The notes under the pieces are model-generated. The model saw only the letters and a program-made list of their open reading frames with translations. It was not told the DNA's origin and ran no database searches. A DNA stretch of 64,000 nt from Acinetobacter silvestris (GTDB taxonomy: Bacteria > Pseudomonadota > Gammaproteobacteria > Pseudomonadales > Moraxellaceae), in assembly GCF_002135235.1 (NCBI RefSeq), contig NZ_NEGB01000006.1, forward strand, positions 1 to 64,000, read 5' to 3'. A program made the translations under genes and the position numbers. Of the stretch, positions 34,660 to 42,764 are shown piece after piece (the first letter of the stretch is position 1; each line of letters begins with the position of its first letter).

Positions 34660-34952
34660 TTGTATTATAAATAACTACTTATTCTAAAATAGGCAGTTAA
34701 CTTTTAAGAAAAAATTAAGGTTGGTTTTAATTTAAGCAGTGCTAAAAGATCAGTGCTATTTTTTACAAAAAAGTATTTTTTAAAATCTAATAATAAAGAG
34801 TGAGTTAAAGTATTCTCATTTACAATAATAAATTTGCTTACATTTTTTGATGTGGAAATTTAAGATTCGATGCTTACTATCCCTGCTTCACGAAATGAAG
34901 TTGCGTTGTTTAGAGCGTAACTAATTCTTTGAGAGACGTTAGAGGTTTAAGC
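34660..34952. other. Gap before the putative peptidase
   Basis: Gene-free AT-rich stretch of 293 bases with no terminator found for ywqG. Two direct copies of CAGTGCTA lie at 34737-34744 and 34751-34758, 14 bases apart. A 16-codon ORF (34870-34920) ends 32 bases before the next gene but has no well-placed ribosome site. Confidence 0.4.
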
Positions 34953-35489
34953 ATGATTTATGACCAACATGTTGATGTATATGATAATGTTGCGCCTGCA
35001 AGTCATATTGTAATTCGATCCACAGCATCACAGAGTTATCCACCTGAAGTGAAAAAGCATTCCACCTCTAGAAACAAAAAAGTTGAAGAGGGCGGTTTTA
35101 GAAGCTTTAGTTTTGACAATGCATATCAAATTGATGTGAGTAAATTCACTCAAAAGTTAGCCGGTATTTCGAGCAGAAGAAGTTCTGCAAAGTGTGCCAA
35201 AAGCATCCGTATAGCCTTAGAAACAGCAGGAGCACGCTTTGTCCAACATCCTGTTGCCGCAGCAGATTGGGGTAATACCCTGACTAAAATTGGATATCGA
35301 CAGATTCAACCCGCATTTGATCACCCTAAAAAAGGTGATATCTATATTATCAATAGAACCAATAAGCATCGATATGGGCATATTGCTGGATTTACGGGCT
35401 TAGAATGGGTCTCAGACTTTAAGCAACGCAGCTATGACGTCTATAAAGATGCTCAAGTTACTTATGAATATTATCGAATAAATTTATAA
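34953..35489 (+). CDS. Putative NlpC/P60- or CHAP-like cell-wall peptidase
   Basis: 178 residues from ATG 34953 with AGAGG 7 bases upstream. No signal peptide or membrane helix. The C-terminal half, SSRRSSAKCAKSIRIALETAG near 72-93, HPVAAADWGNTLTKIGY and KKGDIYIINRTNKHRYGHIAGFTGLEWVSDF near 122-152, shows a Cys followed by helix and, about 60 residues later, a GHIAGF strand with His; this is the layout of CHAP and NlpC/P60 papain-like amidases. Such unsignalled enzymes are often type VI secretion or colicin-like effectors cleaving peptidoglycan. That is inference; no VgrG, PAAR or Hcp gene and no obvious immunity gene are present in the window. Confidence 0.55.
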   Translation: MIYDQHVDVYDNVAPASHIVIRSTASQSYPPEVKKHSTSRNKKVEEGGFRSFSFDNAYQIDVSKFTQKLAGISSRRSSAKCAKSIRIALETAGARFVQHPVAAADWGNTLTKIGYRQIQPAFDHPKKGDIYIINRTNKHRYGHIAGFTGLEWVSDFKQRSYDVYKDAQVTYEYYRINL

Positions 35490-35533
35490 AAAATAGGCGA
35501 AAATTAGGCATTGTTAATGTGCTAAGCGTATTT

Positions 35534-35571
35534 AAAAGGAAGGGAATATGACTAGGAACTTCCTTTTATTT
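35534..35571. terminator. Convergent terminator
   Basis: AAAAGGAAG at 35534-35542 pairs with CTTCCTTTT at 35559-35567 across a 16-base loop, with T-rich ends, between the peptidase gene and the minus-strand membrane-protein gene. Confidence 0.65.
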
Positions 35572-35932
35572 ATTCAAAACGTTTTGCTCGATTTTCATAA
35601 ATTGACACAATAAACAAGCCAATCGCACTAAAGCCAAGGCATTGGATTGCCAGATAGATTTTATTTTGAGTTGGTAGTAATTGAATTAAAGTGACTAGGC
35701 TGATGATTGAAAATAGAATTTGAAAGCCTTGTTGATATAGATGTTCATTTGAAATTTTTAGTTCCAACTTTCTCAGTAGATGAATTATGAGACCAATACT
35801 CAGGCTGATTCCTACAAAGAGTGGTGTCAGCTGTTGTATCGATGAACAAATATAAATAATCGCACAGGTCAGGATACACACGATGAGTTTTATTTGTCGT
35901 GTACATTGTTTCGAATACCAAAAGTTGAACAT
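35570..35932 (-). CDS. Small membrane protein, copy 2 of a tandem pair
   Basis: 120 residues with four hydrophobic stretches (LIVCILTCAIIYICS, LFVGISLSIGLIIHLL, ILFSIISLVTLIQLL, IQCLGFSAIGLFIVSIY). Begins MFNFWYSKQ, matching MLEFWFNPQ of its neighbour; both share a Q-x-LT motif after helix 1 and a late helix with GF.A. So the two are paralogues. Its stop lies one hairpin from the peptidase gene on the other strand. Function unknown. Weak ribosome site; it starts 10 bases after the upstream gene stops, so an operon. Confidence 0.6.
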   Translation of the reverse strand: MFNFWYSKQCTRQIKLIVCILTCAIIYICSSIQQLTPLFVGISLSIGLIIHLLRKLELKISNEHLYQQGFQILFSIISLVTLIQLLPTQNKIYLAIQCLGFSAIGLFIVSIYENRAKRFE

Positions 35933-35942
35933 GATGAAAAGC

Positions 35943-36317
35943 TTACTCTGATTTGTTGTTATGTAATAACGATAGCGGAGAAAAGAGACAGACAGCTAAA
36001 GCCATAAAGCCAATACCTTGGGCACCAGGCATTAGAATTTCACCATTTTGCATGTTCTTAAAAATAAGCGCGATTAATAGCGCAATCGGAATCCAAGTTA
36101 ACAATCGGTAAACTAAGCCGCTTGGATTTTGAGCAGTAAAATGTGTTTTACAATAGCGACAGATTAGAAAAATAATGCCTGTACCTAAAAACATCAAAAT
36201 TGCAGCAATGGTGAGCGGTTGAATTGTATAGAGAACCGCTGTCGTAATTGCAATCACGATAAGAATCAATAATTTTTTTGTCAGCGATGTTTGAGGATTA
36301 AACCAAAATTCAAGCAT
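35943..36317 (-). CDS. Small membrane protein, copy 1 of a tandem pair
   Basis: 124 residues with four hydrophobic stretches (LLILIVIAITTAVLY, ILMFLGTGIIFLI, LLTWIPIALLIALIF, GIGFMALAVCLFSPLSLL). N-terminus MLEFWFNPQTSLTKK and the later QGIGFMAL block align with the neighbour. No known family name can be given. The gene pair reads toward the putative peptidase; whether they are linked to it is unproven. Confidence 0.6.
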   Translation of the reverse strand: MLEFWFNPQTSLTKKLLILIVIAITTAVLYTIQPLTIAAILMFLGTGIIFLICRYCKTHFTAQNPSGLVYRLLTWIPIALLIALIFKNMQNGEILMPGAQGIGFMALAVCLFSPLSLLHNNKSE

Positions 36318-36360
36318 AGTTCATCAAAATAAAAGGTATTCAGATAACTTTAGCATAGGA

Positions 36361-36388
36361 AAAAAAATGAAGCACTGCTTCATTTTTT
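36361..36388. terminator. Bidirectional terminator
   Basis: AAAAAAATGAAGC ACT GCTTCATTTTTTC, perfect stem with A and T runs on both sides, between lgt and the membrane-protein pair. The downstream GCTTCATTTTTTT at about 36411-36423 partly repeats its right arm. Confidence 0.8.
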
Positions 36389-36465
36389 CGCAAGAAGGTT
36401 ATTGGTACAGCTTCATTTTTTTCAAGATGATTAAAAATATGGCTGCATTATTCGCTATGTGCAGC

Positions 36466-37290
36466 TTAGTTTGGGGTATTTTTCTGTGGACCCCAGTCAA
36501 AAATTTTCTTCTGGTAAGCGTACCAAATCATCCATAGACCGATCAAAATCATCGGTAAAGAGAGCATTTGACCTTTGGTCATCCAGCCAAACAAGATATA
36601 GCCTTGATCGGCATCGGGTTCACGGAAGAACTCCATAAAGAAGCGAGCACAGCCATAACCCATTAAAAATATTGCCGAAACAGCATAACGAGGACGAGGT
36701 TTAGCACTATAAAACCATAAAATGATAAACAGTAATAAACCTTCACATAAGGCTTGATATATCTGTGAGGGGTGACGAACCAATTGCAAAGGATCTGTTG
36801 GGAAAATCATACCAAATGCAAAGTTGGGGTCTGAGACTTGGCGACCATATAGTTCACCACCAATAAAATTACCAATACGTCCGAACATCAAACCTGTAGG
36901 TACGCACGGCGCAATAAAATCCAGCGTTTCAAACCAAGTCTTTTTATATTTATGGCACCATAACAACATGGCAACCATGACACCTAAAAAGCCACCATGG
37001 AAGCTCATACCACCCGTCCAGACTTTAAATAACCAAATGGGATCAACCAAGAACTTGTCAAATTCATAGAAAATCACATAACCAATACGTCCACCAAGTA
37101 CCACCCCTAAAGCACCGTAAAATACTAAATCCGAAACCATATCCGATGACCACTGATCACGTTGTTTGGCACGATAGGTTGCAAGCCCCCAAGCGCATAA
37201 AAATGCCAATAAGTACATTAGTCCATACCAGTGTACTTGCAAGGGACCCAGTGCAACTGCAACGGGGTCGATATTTGGGTAGGTCAGCAT
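36466..37290 (-). CDS. lgt: Prolipoprotein diacylglyceryl transferase
   Basis: 274 residues, seven membrane helices. Signature residues: VHWYGLMYLLAF (18-30), GALGVVLGGRIGYVIFYEFD near 74, WTGGMSFHGGFLGVM near 90-106, and PCVPTGLMFGRIGNFIGGELYGR near 128-150, with the conserved GRIGNF(I/A)N-like block. It attaches diacylglycerol to the lipobox Cys, the first step for the lipoproteins seen in this window. Start ATG 37290. Confidence 0.96.
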   Translation of the reverse strand: MLTYPNIDPVAVALGPLQVHWYGLMYLLAFLCAWGLATYRAKQRDQWSSDMVSDLVFYGALGVVLGGRIGYVIFYEFDKFLVDPIWLFKVWTGGMSFHGGFLGVMVAMLLWCHKYKKTWFETLDFIAPCVPTGLMFGRIGNFIGGELYGRQVSDPNFAFGMIFPTDPLQLVRHPSQIYQALCEGLLLFIILWFYSAKPRPRYAVSAIFLMGYGCARFFMEFFREPDADQGYILFGWMTKGQMLSLPMILIGLWMIWYAYQKKIFDWGPQKNTPN

Positions 37291-37384
37291 TCCTGTTCCT
37301 TGATTTTCTGTTTTGCACAGATTTTAGCTGAAAGATATAAAAAATGTTGTACATTCAATGTGTAAAAGTAAAAGAGAATAACTT

Positions 37385-38164
37385 ATGTGTATTGTGGCAC
37401 TGGCTTGGCAGGTTTTGGATGATCAGCCCTTATGTTTACTTTCCAATCGAGATGAATTTTATCATCGACCTAGCGCGCAATTACAGGCTTGGGAAAACAG
37501 CCCAATCATTGCTGGGCAAGATTTACAGTCTGGCGGAACTTGGATGGGAGTGACTGCACAAGGCCGATGGGCCATTGTGACTAATTATCGTGATGCTACT
37601 GACAAAAAAACCTATTCAACCTCACGAGGAAAATTGATTCAGGATTTTTTAGAATCGAACCAAACCCCAATCCGCTTTGCGCAAGCACTGGAAAAAATCC
37701 AATGTAATTATGCTGGTTTTAATTTATTTATTGGGGATGTCGACCAAGCAGTGTATATGAGTAATCGTGGTGAGGCACCACAAGTATTATCGACAGGGGT
37801 CTATGTGGTTTCAAATGGCTTACTTTCAGATGATTGGGAAAAGACCAAACACTTGAGGAAACGCTTTACTCAAGAATTTTTACCGATGATGCAGTTATCT
37901 TCGCTGCCTGAAGCGAATCTGCAATACGCAGCGTGGGATATTTTGGAAGATGAACGGAAAATCTTTCCTGATTTATTGCCCGAAACTGGGATTCATCCTG
38001 AAATGGAACAATTGCTTTCTTCTACCTTTATTCAAAGTCCAATTTATGGGACGCGTTGTTCCAATTTCTTACGAATCACTCAGCAAAAAATAGATTGGAT
38101 TGAAAAAACACAACAAGGTGAACATGCTGGAGAGCTGGTTCAACAGGTGCTCGAGTTCAGTTGA
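37385..38164 (+). CDS. NRDE / TANGO2-like protein
   Basis: 259 residues. Begins MCIVALAW, with the family motif SNRDEFYHRPS near 20-30 and SGGTWMGVTAQGRWAIVTNYRD near 48-69. The family has the N-terminal Cys2 of an Ntn-type fold and no known bacterial substrate; eukaryotic TANGO2 affects haem and lipid traffic. Function here unknown. Stand-alone. Confidence 0.88.
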   Translation: MCIVALAWQVLDDQPLCLLSNRDEFYHRPSAQLQAWENSPIIAGQDLQSGGTWMGVTAQGRWAIVTNYRDATDKKTYSTSRGKLIQDFLESNQTPIRFAQALEKIQCNYAGFNLFIGDVDQAVYMSNRGEAPQVLSTGVYVVSNGLLSDDWEKTKHLRKRFTQEFLPMMQLSSLPEANLQYAAWDILEDERKIFPDLLPETGIHPEMEQLLSSTFIQSPIYGTRCSNFLRITQQKIDWIEKTQQGEHAGELVQQVLEFS

Positions 38165-38259
38165 TTTATGCAGAATTTAGTTAGAAATATATATTTATAT
38201 AAATATCAAAGATGAATAGCGTAATAAAAGCCAAAATTACAGACTTTTATTACACTATT

Positions 38260-39048
38260 TTAGATTTCAGCTGTTTTGCGCTGTTCAAGAATTTTGCCCA
38301 ATAGCAGACCTATTTCAAAGAGTAGCCACATTGGAACTGCTAGCATAATCATCGAAATCGCATCGGGTGGGGTCATAAACATAGCAATGAAGAAACACCC
38401 AACAATAATAAAACGGCGTTTTTCAGCCAAGGTTTTTGTGGTGACAAAACCAATTAAAATAAGCACTAAGGTAATAATCGGAATTTCAAAAGTGACCCCA
38501 AACACTAAAAATAGCTTTAAGCAAAATGCCAAATAGCTATTAATATCAGTCATTGGCGCAACGGTATCTGGTGACACACTCATGAAGAAATGTAGAATAG
38601 AAGGTAAAGCAACAAAGTAGGCAAATGCAATTCCAGAATAAAATAGAAAAATGCTGCCAAATAATAAAGGAAAAGCTAAATTCTTTTCTTTTTCATACAA
38701 TGCTGGTTTTAGAAATGCCCAAATTTGATAAATCACAAATGGCATGGCCAACATTAATGCAATAAAAAAGTTCAGCTTAAAGGGTGCCATAAATGTTGCG
38801 GTAACATCTGTGGCAATCATGGTGGAGTTGAGCGGTAATTGGGCTCTTAATGGTTCAGATAAGGTCGAATAAGTTTTATTGGCAAACGGCAGTAAGCAAA
38901 AAAAGATAACAATGAAAATCCCGACGATTTTAAAAAGATGCTGACGTAACACCATTAAGTGCTTGGTGATCGGCATTGCTTCAAGTTGAATTGGTTCTTC
39001 AGTTGGATTAGATGGGTTTTGAAGTTGTGGCGAAAGAGAAGTTGTCAT
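38260..39048 (-). CDS. tatC: Sec-independent translocase subunit TatC
   Basis: 262 residues, six membrane helices. Family features: MPITKHLMVLRQHLFKIVGIF near 25-45 (the cytoplasmic N-terminal ILELR-like site), AFLKPALYEKEKN near 105-117, and FGVTFEIPIITLVLI near 178 with the conserved FE..P. TatC binds the twin-arginine signal. Starts 4 bases inside tatB. Confidence 0.96.
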   Translation of the reverse strand: MTTSLSPQLQNPSNPTEEPIQLEAMPITKHLMVLRQHLFKIVGIFIVIFFCLLPFANKTYSTLSEPLRAQLPLNSTMIATDVTATFMAPFKLNFFIALMLAMPFVIYQIWAFLKPALYEKEKNLAFPLLFGSIFLFYSGIAFAYFVALPSILHFFMSVSPDTVAPMTDINSYLAFCLKLFLVFGVTFEIPIITLVLILIGFVTTKTLAEKRRFIIVGCFFIAMFMTPPDAISMIMLAVPMWLLFEIGLLLGKILEQRKTAEI

Positions 39049-39503
39049 ACAGCCACCTGTAACTGCGCTGGGTAAACTGTTTCAACAGGCGGAATATAGA
39101 CATCAGCGCACTGTTGTTGTTTTATCCACATTTTGAAGAAATAAAATGAGGGAACTGTAGGTTTTATAAAGTGATAGGTTAAAGATAAATTTTTATTGGA
39201 CGATTCTGCTGCGGGTAATTTTTTTTCTGCAGCGATAATCGATTGTTGTTGTAACTCTTGCATCTGAGCCTGCACTTTTTGTTCCAGTTCTTGAATACGT
39301 TGCATTTCATTTTGCATTTGTTCGCGAAACTCGGACAGACGTAATTCACGATCGATATCATTTTGAACATTACTGATGACACGTTTGAATTTGCTGTACC
39401 ATTTCGCAGCAAAACGTGCAGCTTCAGGAAGTTTATCAGGGCCTAAAACCAATAGAGCGATAATGCCAAAAACCAGAAGTTCAGAAAAACCTACATCTAA
39501 CAT
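39045..39503 (-). CDS. tatB: Sec-independent translocase subunit TatB
   Basis: 152 residues. Begins MLDVGFSELLVFGIIALLVLGPDKLPEAARF, the TatB helix with FGP..LP, then an amphipathic coiled coil to about 90. The C-terminal 50 residues (about 100-152, with CADVYIPPVETVYPAQ) are unusual in length and hydrophobicity for TatB. It binds signal peptides with TatC. Confidence 0.93.
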   Translation of the reverse strand: MLDVGFSELLVFGIIALLVLGPDKLPEAARFAAKWYSKFKRVISNVQNDIDRELRLSEFREQMQNEMQRIQELEQKVQAQMQELQQQSIIAAEKKLPAAESSNKNLSLTYHFIKPTVPSFYFFKMWIKQQQCADVYIPPVETVYPAQLQVAV

Positions 39504-39520
39504 GATTTACATCTCCCAGT

Positions 39521-39745
39521 TTAATGTTTCACTGTAGAGTTCACATCAGTATGATTATTTTGATGTTCTAAAGTACGTGGTTCTGTGAGAGATGCTGCAG
39601 TCGCTTCTTCATCTTTAATTGATTTTTTAAAATCCTTGACAGCACCACCGACATCTTTACCTAAGTTTTTGAGTTTTGATGTACCAAACAATAAAATCAC
39701 CACGATTGCGAAAATGAGTACATGCCAAATTGATAAGCCAGCCAT
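39521..39745 (-). CDS. tatA: Sec-independent translocase subunit TatA
   Basis: 74 residues. One helix [28 protein letters not shown] with the FGTSKLK hinge, then an amphipathic helix and an acidic tail. Forms the size-variable pore. Order tatA-tatB-tatC, intergenic 17 bases then 4-base overlap, so one operon. Confidence 0.95.
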   Translation of the reverse strand: MAGLSIWHVLIFAIVVILLFGTSKLKNLGKDVGGAVKDFKKSIKDEEATAASLTEPRTLEHQNNHTDVNSTVKH

Positions 39746-39892
39746 AGTTTTAACTCCTATTTTATTAAGCCTATATCAACAGTTAGATGTGACAACAAAG
39801 TGACGTAGATATTTCAATTTAAAGACAATCACTCAAAGTACAATTTAAAAAATGTTAGCATTTCAGCATGATCAATTTTTGGATGTATTTGA

Positions 39893-40768
39893 GTGGCGTT
39901 GTTATTCCCATTGTTGTCTTTTATGTGTGGCTTAATACTGGCATCAACAACATTGTCGACTCAGCTTAAAGCTTTACTATCTGCTTTATTGGCTCGCGTA
40001 TTTATTCCGATTGTCATTATCTACAACATGGTGTTTTATCGGGAGGGCAGTTTAAGTTTGATGTTGTTTAGTTTCTTTGCTGCATTTCTGTTGTTTTTTA
40101 CTTTTTTAGCCATTTCCAAAGATCGCTTAGCATCACTCTGTTTTAGTTATACCAATATGGCATGGCTGGGATTTCCGATTGCGGTAGCACTATTTGGTTC
40201 AGAAATTAGTTCAGCGATGATTGCCTTATATATCGGTGTTTCAATTTTTGGTAATACTTGGGCAGTCACTTCTGTTCGCTCAGCAGCACAATCATTTAAG
40301 GAAATTATAAAGAAAGTGATGCAGTCGCCACCCGTTATTGCATTATTCATCGCGCTTATATTTAGGGGGCTAGACTTTCATCATTTGCATAATCATCTAT
40401 GGATAGATGAAATTTATAATGTTGCAAAGTGGGGCATGAGTTTTGCAGGTATGTGTGTCTTGGGCTTATGGTTACGTCATACTCGTGTTAACAAGCGTGA
40501 TTTATTGCAAAGTTTGAAAGTTGCAGGCTTAAAATTAGTATGTGGTGCTATTTTATGTGGCTTGGCATATCAATTCTTAGCCATTCCACATATCCATGAA
40601 TATATTGGAGTCATGTTTTTATTATTTTGTTTACCCCCAGCTGCCAATATTGTGGCATTGGAAACGCATTATCAAGGAACGGGGATTTCGGCTAAATATA
40701 TTGCTTCAGGAACGATCGTGAGTTGTGGTATTTGTTCTCTATATGGTCTAAGTTTATATTTTATTTAG
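39893..40768 (+). CDS. AEC-family (auxin efflux carrier type) transporter
   Basis: 291 residues. About ten helices, including LLARVFIPIVIIYNMVFY near 33-50, CFSYTNMAWLGFPIAVALFGSEISSA near 85-110 (the conserved N-x-x-x-G-F-P) and the C-terminal CLPPAANIVALETHYQG near 255. Bacterial AEC proteins export organic acids and auxin-like compounds. The frame begins with GTG 39893 right after a stop; an ATG at 39868 opens a 34-codon frame that ends in a stop, so a frameshift near the start is possible. Confidence 0.75.
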   Translation: MALLFPLLSFMCGLILASTTLSTQLKALLSALLARVFIPIVIIYNMVFYREGSLSLMLFSFFAAFLLFFTFLAISKDRLASLCFSYTNMAWLGFPIAVALFGSEISSAMIALYIGVSIFGNTWAVTSVRSAAQSFKEIIKKVMQSPPVIALFIALIFRGLDFHHLHNHLWIDEIYNVAKWGMSFAGMCVLGLWLRHTRVNKRDLLQSLKVAGLKLVCGAILCGLAYQFLAIPHIHEYIGVMFLLFCLPPAANIVALETHYQGTGISAKYIASGTIVSCGICSLYGLSLYFI

Positions 40769-40773
40769 TTTTT

Positions 40774-40816
40774 AAAAAGTAAAACCCTTCACGCTAGCAG
40801 AGGGATTTTACTTTTT
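40774..40816. terminator. Bidirectional terminator
   Basis: AAAAAGTAAAA-CCCT pairs with AGGGATTTTACTTTTT with one bulge and a 12-base loop, between the AEC transporter and rdgB, convergent genes. Confidence 0.7.
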
Positions 40817-40847
40817 AATGCTAAATGATCTCTTTAAAAAGAAAAAA

Positions 40848-41474
40848 TTAGCTGACTATACTTTTACGGAATAACTGCATCGCTTGACCACGATGACTAA
40901 TTTTATTCTTTTCTTCTTTTGACATTTCAGCGCTCGAAATATTTAGTTCAGGTAACCAAAATAAAGGATCATAGCCAAAACCATTTTCGCCACGTGCTTG
41001 CTCTAAAACTTCACCTTGCCAGATACCTTGGAAGATTTGAGGAAGGGGATCATCGGCATGTTGAACCAGAGCCAATACACATACAAACATCGCCTGAATT
41101 GCTTCGCCGTTTTTACGTAACGGTTTTAAACTTTCCAAAAGCTTAAGATTGTTGGCAGTATCATCGCCATGTTCACCAGCATAGCGAGCAGAATATATTC
41201 CAGGGGCACCATCCAATATCGGTACACAGATACCTGAATCATCTGCTATCGCAGGTTTACCTGAAATACGAGCAGCATGACGGGCTTTAATAATGGCATT
41301 TTCAACAAAACTTAAACCATCTTCAATTGCATCTTCAATATTCAACTGACCTTGAGGAATCACATCTACAGGGAGGTTTAATTCGGCAAACATTTTGGTA
41401 AATTCTGCAATTTTACCTTTGTTGTTACTGGCGAGTACCAGTGTTCCTTGTGCTAACCAATCTTGTGTCGACAT
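40848..41474 (-). CDS. rdgB: dITP/XTP pyrophosphatase (RdgB/HAM1)
   Basis: 208 residues. Starts with WLAQGTLVLASNNKGKIAEFTKMF (9-30) and IADDSGICVPILDGAPGIYSARYAG near 76-100, with C-terminal GENGFGYDPLFWLPE near 157 and KNKISHRGQAMQLF near 188. Removes non-canonical purine triphosphates. Stand-alone. Confidence 0.96.
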   Translation of the reverse strand: MSTQDWLAQGTLVLASNNKGKIAEFTKMFAELNLPVDVIPQGQLNIEDAIEDGLSFVENAIIKARHAARISGKPAIADDSGICVPILDGAPGIYSARYAGEHGDDTANNLKLLESLKPLRKNGEAIQAMFVCVLALVQHADDPLPQIFQGIWQGEVLEQARGENGFGYDPLFWLPELNISSAEMSKEEKNKISHRGQAMQLFRKSIVS

Positions 41475-41539
41475 TGTAAAAAGCTCTCATCTTGAATAGG
41501 AATCATTTTAGCTGATTTTATGGATTGTATGATGCCAAT

Positions 41540-41566
41540 AAAAAAAAGCACCCGAAGGTGCTTTGG
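41540..41566 (-). terminator. Terminator after the Sel1-repeat gene
   Basis: AAAAAAAGCACC CGAA GGTGCTTTGG; on the minus strand a perfect stem followed by seven T, 15 bases from the Sel1 gene stop. Confidence 0.82.
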
Positions 41567-41580
41567 AAAACAGGGCAACA

Positions 41581-42174
41581 TTATTGCGCTTGAATCCATT
41601 TGTCAGCACGATCACGTGCGGTACGAATTTGATCAGGGGTTAAGTTTGCAGCTAGCGCCGTCTTCTTGGTTTCAGACATATTGATGACTTTATTGTCTAA
41701 CATACCATCACGGGTAGACAGCTCATACCATTGGTATGCACCCATATAGTTTTTCTTTTGTTCTTCCATTACGGCAAGATTGAAGCTAGCACGGTTATCC
41801 CCATGACTGGCTGCTTTTTCAAAGTATTGGCGTGCAAGCGTTTCGTTGATAGATGTGCCCATACCATCGGCATACATCCGCCCAACATTTAATTGAGCAG
41901 ATGAAATACCTTGATCGGCAGCAGCTTTAAACCAACTAAATGCTTGCTTTAAATCTTTACCAATTTCATTACCCGATTGATAACGGGTTGCCAAATAGAA
42001 TTGAGCTGCAGGTTGTCCTGCTTTAGCCGCTTTCTGTAAATCAGCAACGCTCATATGTGCGTATTGTGCTGCCATTGCAGAAATGGATTGTTGCTGCTGT
42101 GGAATATAGTCTGCATGGGCTTGAACATTGAGCAACCCCAAAAATAATGTACTGCTTAATAATATTTTTTTCAT
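41581..42174 (-). CDS. Exported Sel1-repeat protein
   Basis: 197 residues. Signal peptide (KILLSSTLFLGLLNVQAHA, cleavage near 20). Three or four Sel1 repeats from about residue 48: AAKAGQPAAQFYLATRYQSG, DLKQAFSWFKAAADQGISSAQLNVGRMYADGMG, ETLARQYFEKAASHGDNRASFNLAVMEEQ. Sel1-repeat proteins bind partners in the periplasm; partner unknown. Overlaps metW by 4 bases and so belongs to the metX-metW operon by transcription. Confidence 0.8.
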   Translation of the reverse strand: MKKILLSSTLFLGLLNVQAHADYIPQQQQSISAMAAQYAHMSVADLQKAAKAGQPAAQFYLATRYQSGNEIGKDLKQAFSWFKAAADQGISSAQLNVGRMYADGMGTSINETLARQYFEKAASHGDNRASFNLAVMEEQKKNYMGAYQWYELSTRDGMLDNKVINMSETKKTALAANLTPDQIRTARDRADKWIQAQ

Positions 42175-42764
42175 AGAGCACTCACTCGATAAATAGCGAC
42201 CTCGCCGAACAAATTAGGCAAATGCTTACTCAGCATACTGCCTTGTTGGTTCCCATTTACAGCGAGTCGATTAATAATCTTAATCTGATTTTCTGCACAC
42301 AATGCTTCAAAATCACGAAAGGTACATAAGTGGATATTCGGCGTATTATACCACATATAGGGTAGTGCCTCGGAAACAGGCATTCTTCCTTTCAATGCCA
42401 AAAAAGAGCGTGTCTTCCAATGTGCAAAGTTTGGAAAGGTAATAATGGCTTGTTTACCTACACGAACCATATCTCGTAACAAAACATCTGGTGCATCAAC
42501 AGCTTGCAATGCTTGTGCCATAACCACATAGTCAAAAGATTGATCAGCAAAGCGTCCTAAACCAAGATTTAAGTCTTGTTGAATAATATTTAACCCTCGA
42601 CTGACCGCAATTGCAATCTTTTCTTGATCGATTTCTAAACCGTATGCACGGATTTGCTGTTTTTTGCTCATTTGTGACAATAATTCGCCATCACCACAGC
42701 CTAAATCAAGCACACTTGCACCTGGGGTAATCCATTTTTCAGCGAGTTGTTGATCTATACGCAT
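42171..42764 (-). CDS. metW: Methionine biosynthesis protein MetW
   Basis: 197 residues. Methyltransferase-like: SVLDLGCGDGELLSQM near 19-34, QDLNLGLGRFADQSFDYVVMAQALQAVDAPD near 64-94, and ISFPNFAHWKTR-type segment (AIITFPNFAHWKTRSFLALKGRMP, about 108-131). MetW pairs with MetX in homoserine O-acyltransferase activity in some proteobacteria. Its start overlaps the metX stop by one base. Confidence 0.92.
   Translation of the reverse strand: MRIDQQLAEKWITPGASVLDLGCGDGELLSQMSKKQQIRAYGLEIDQEKIAIAVSRGLNIIQQDLNLGLGRFADQSFDYVVMAQALQAVDAPDVLLRDMVRVGKQAIITFPNFAHWKTRSFLALKGRMPVSEALPYMWYNTPNIHLCTFRDFEALCAENQIKIINRLAVNGNQQGSMLSKHLPNLFGEVAIYRVSAL

Noticed and set aside
34737..34758. Two direct copies of CAGTGCTA, 14 bases apart, as an operator
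   Set aside because: Only two 8-base copies in AT-rich DNA, no known binding motif and no clear promoter relation.
34870..34920. 16-codon ORF before the putative peptidase, as a leader peptide
   Set aside because: No well-placed ribosome site and no attenuator hairpin or repeated codons; chance ORF is more likely.
35570..36317. The two membrane proteins as immunity proteins
   Set aside because: They are on the opposite strand, lack any homology to known immunity families, and amidase immunity proteins are usually periplasmic; kept only as an open idea.
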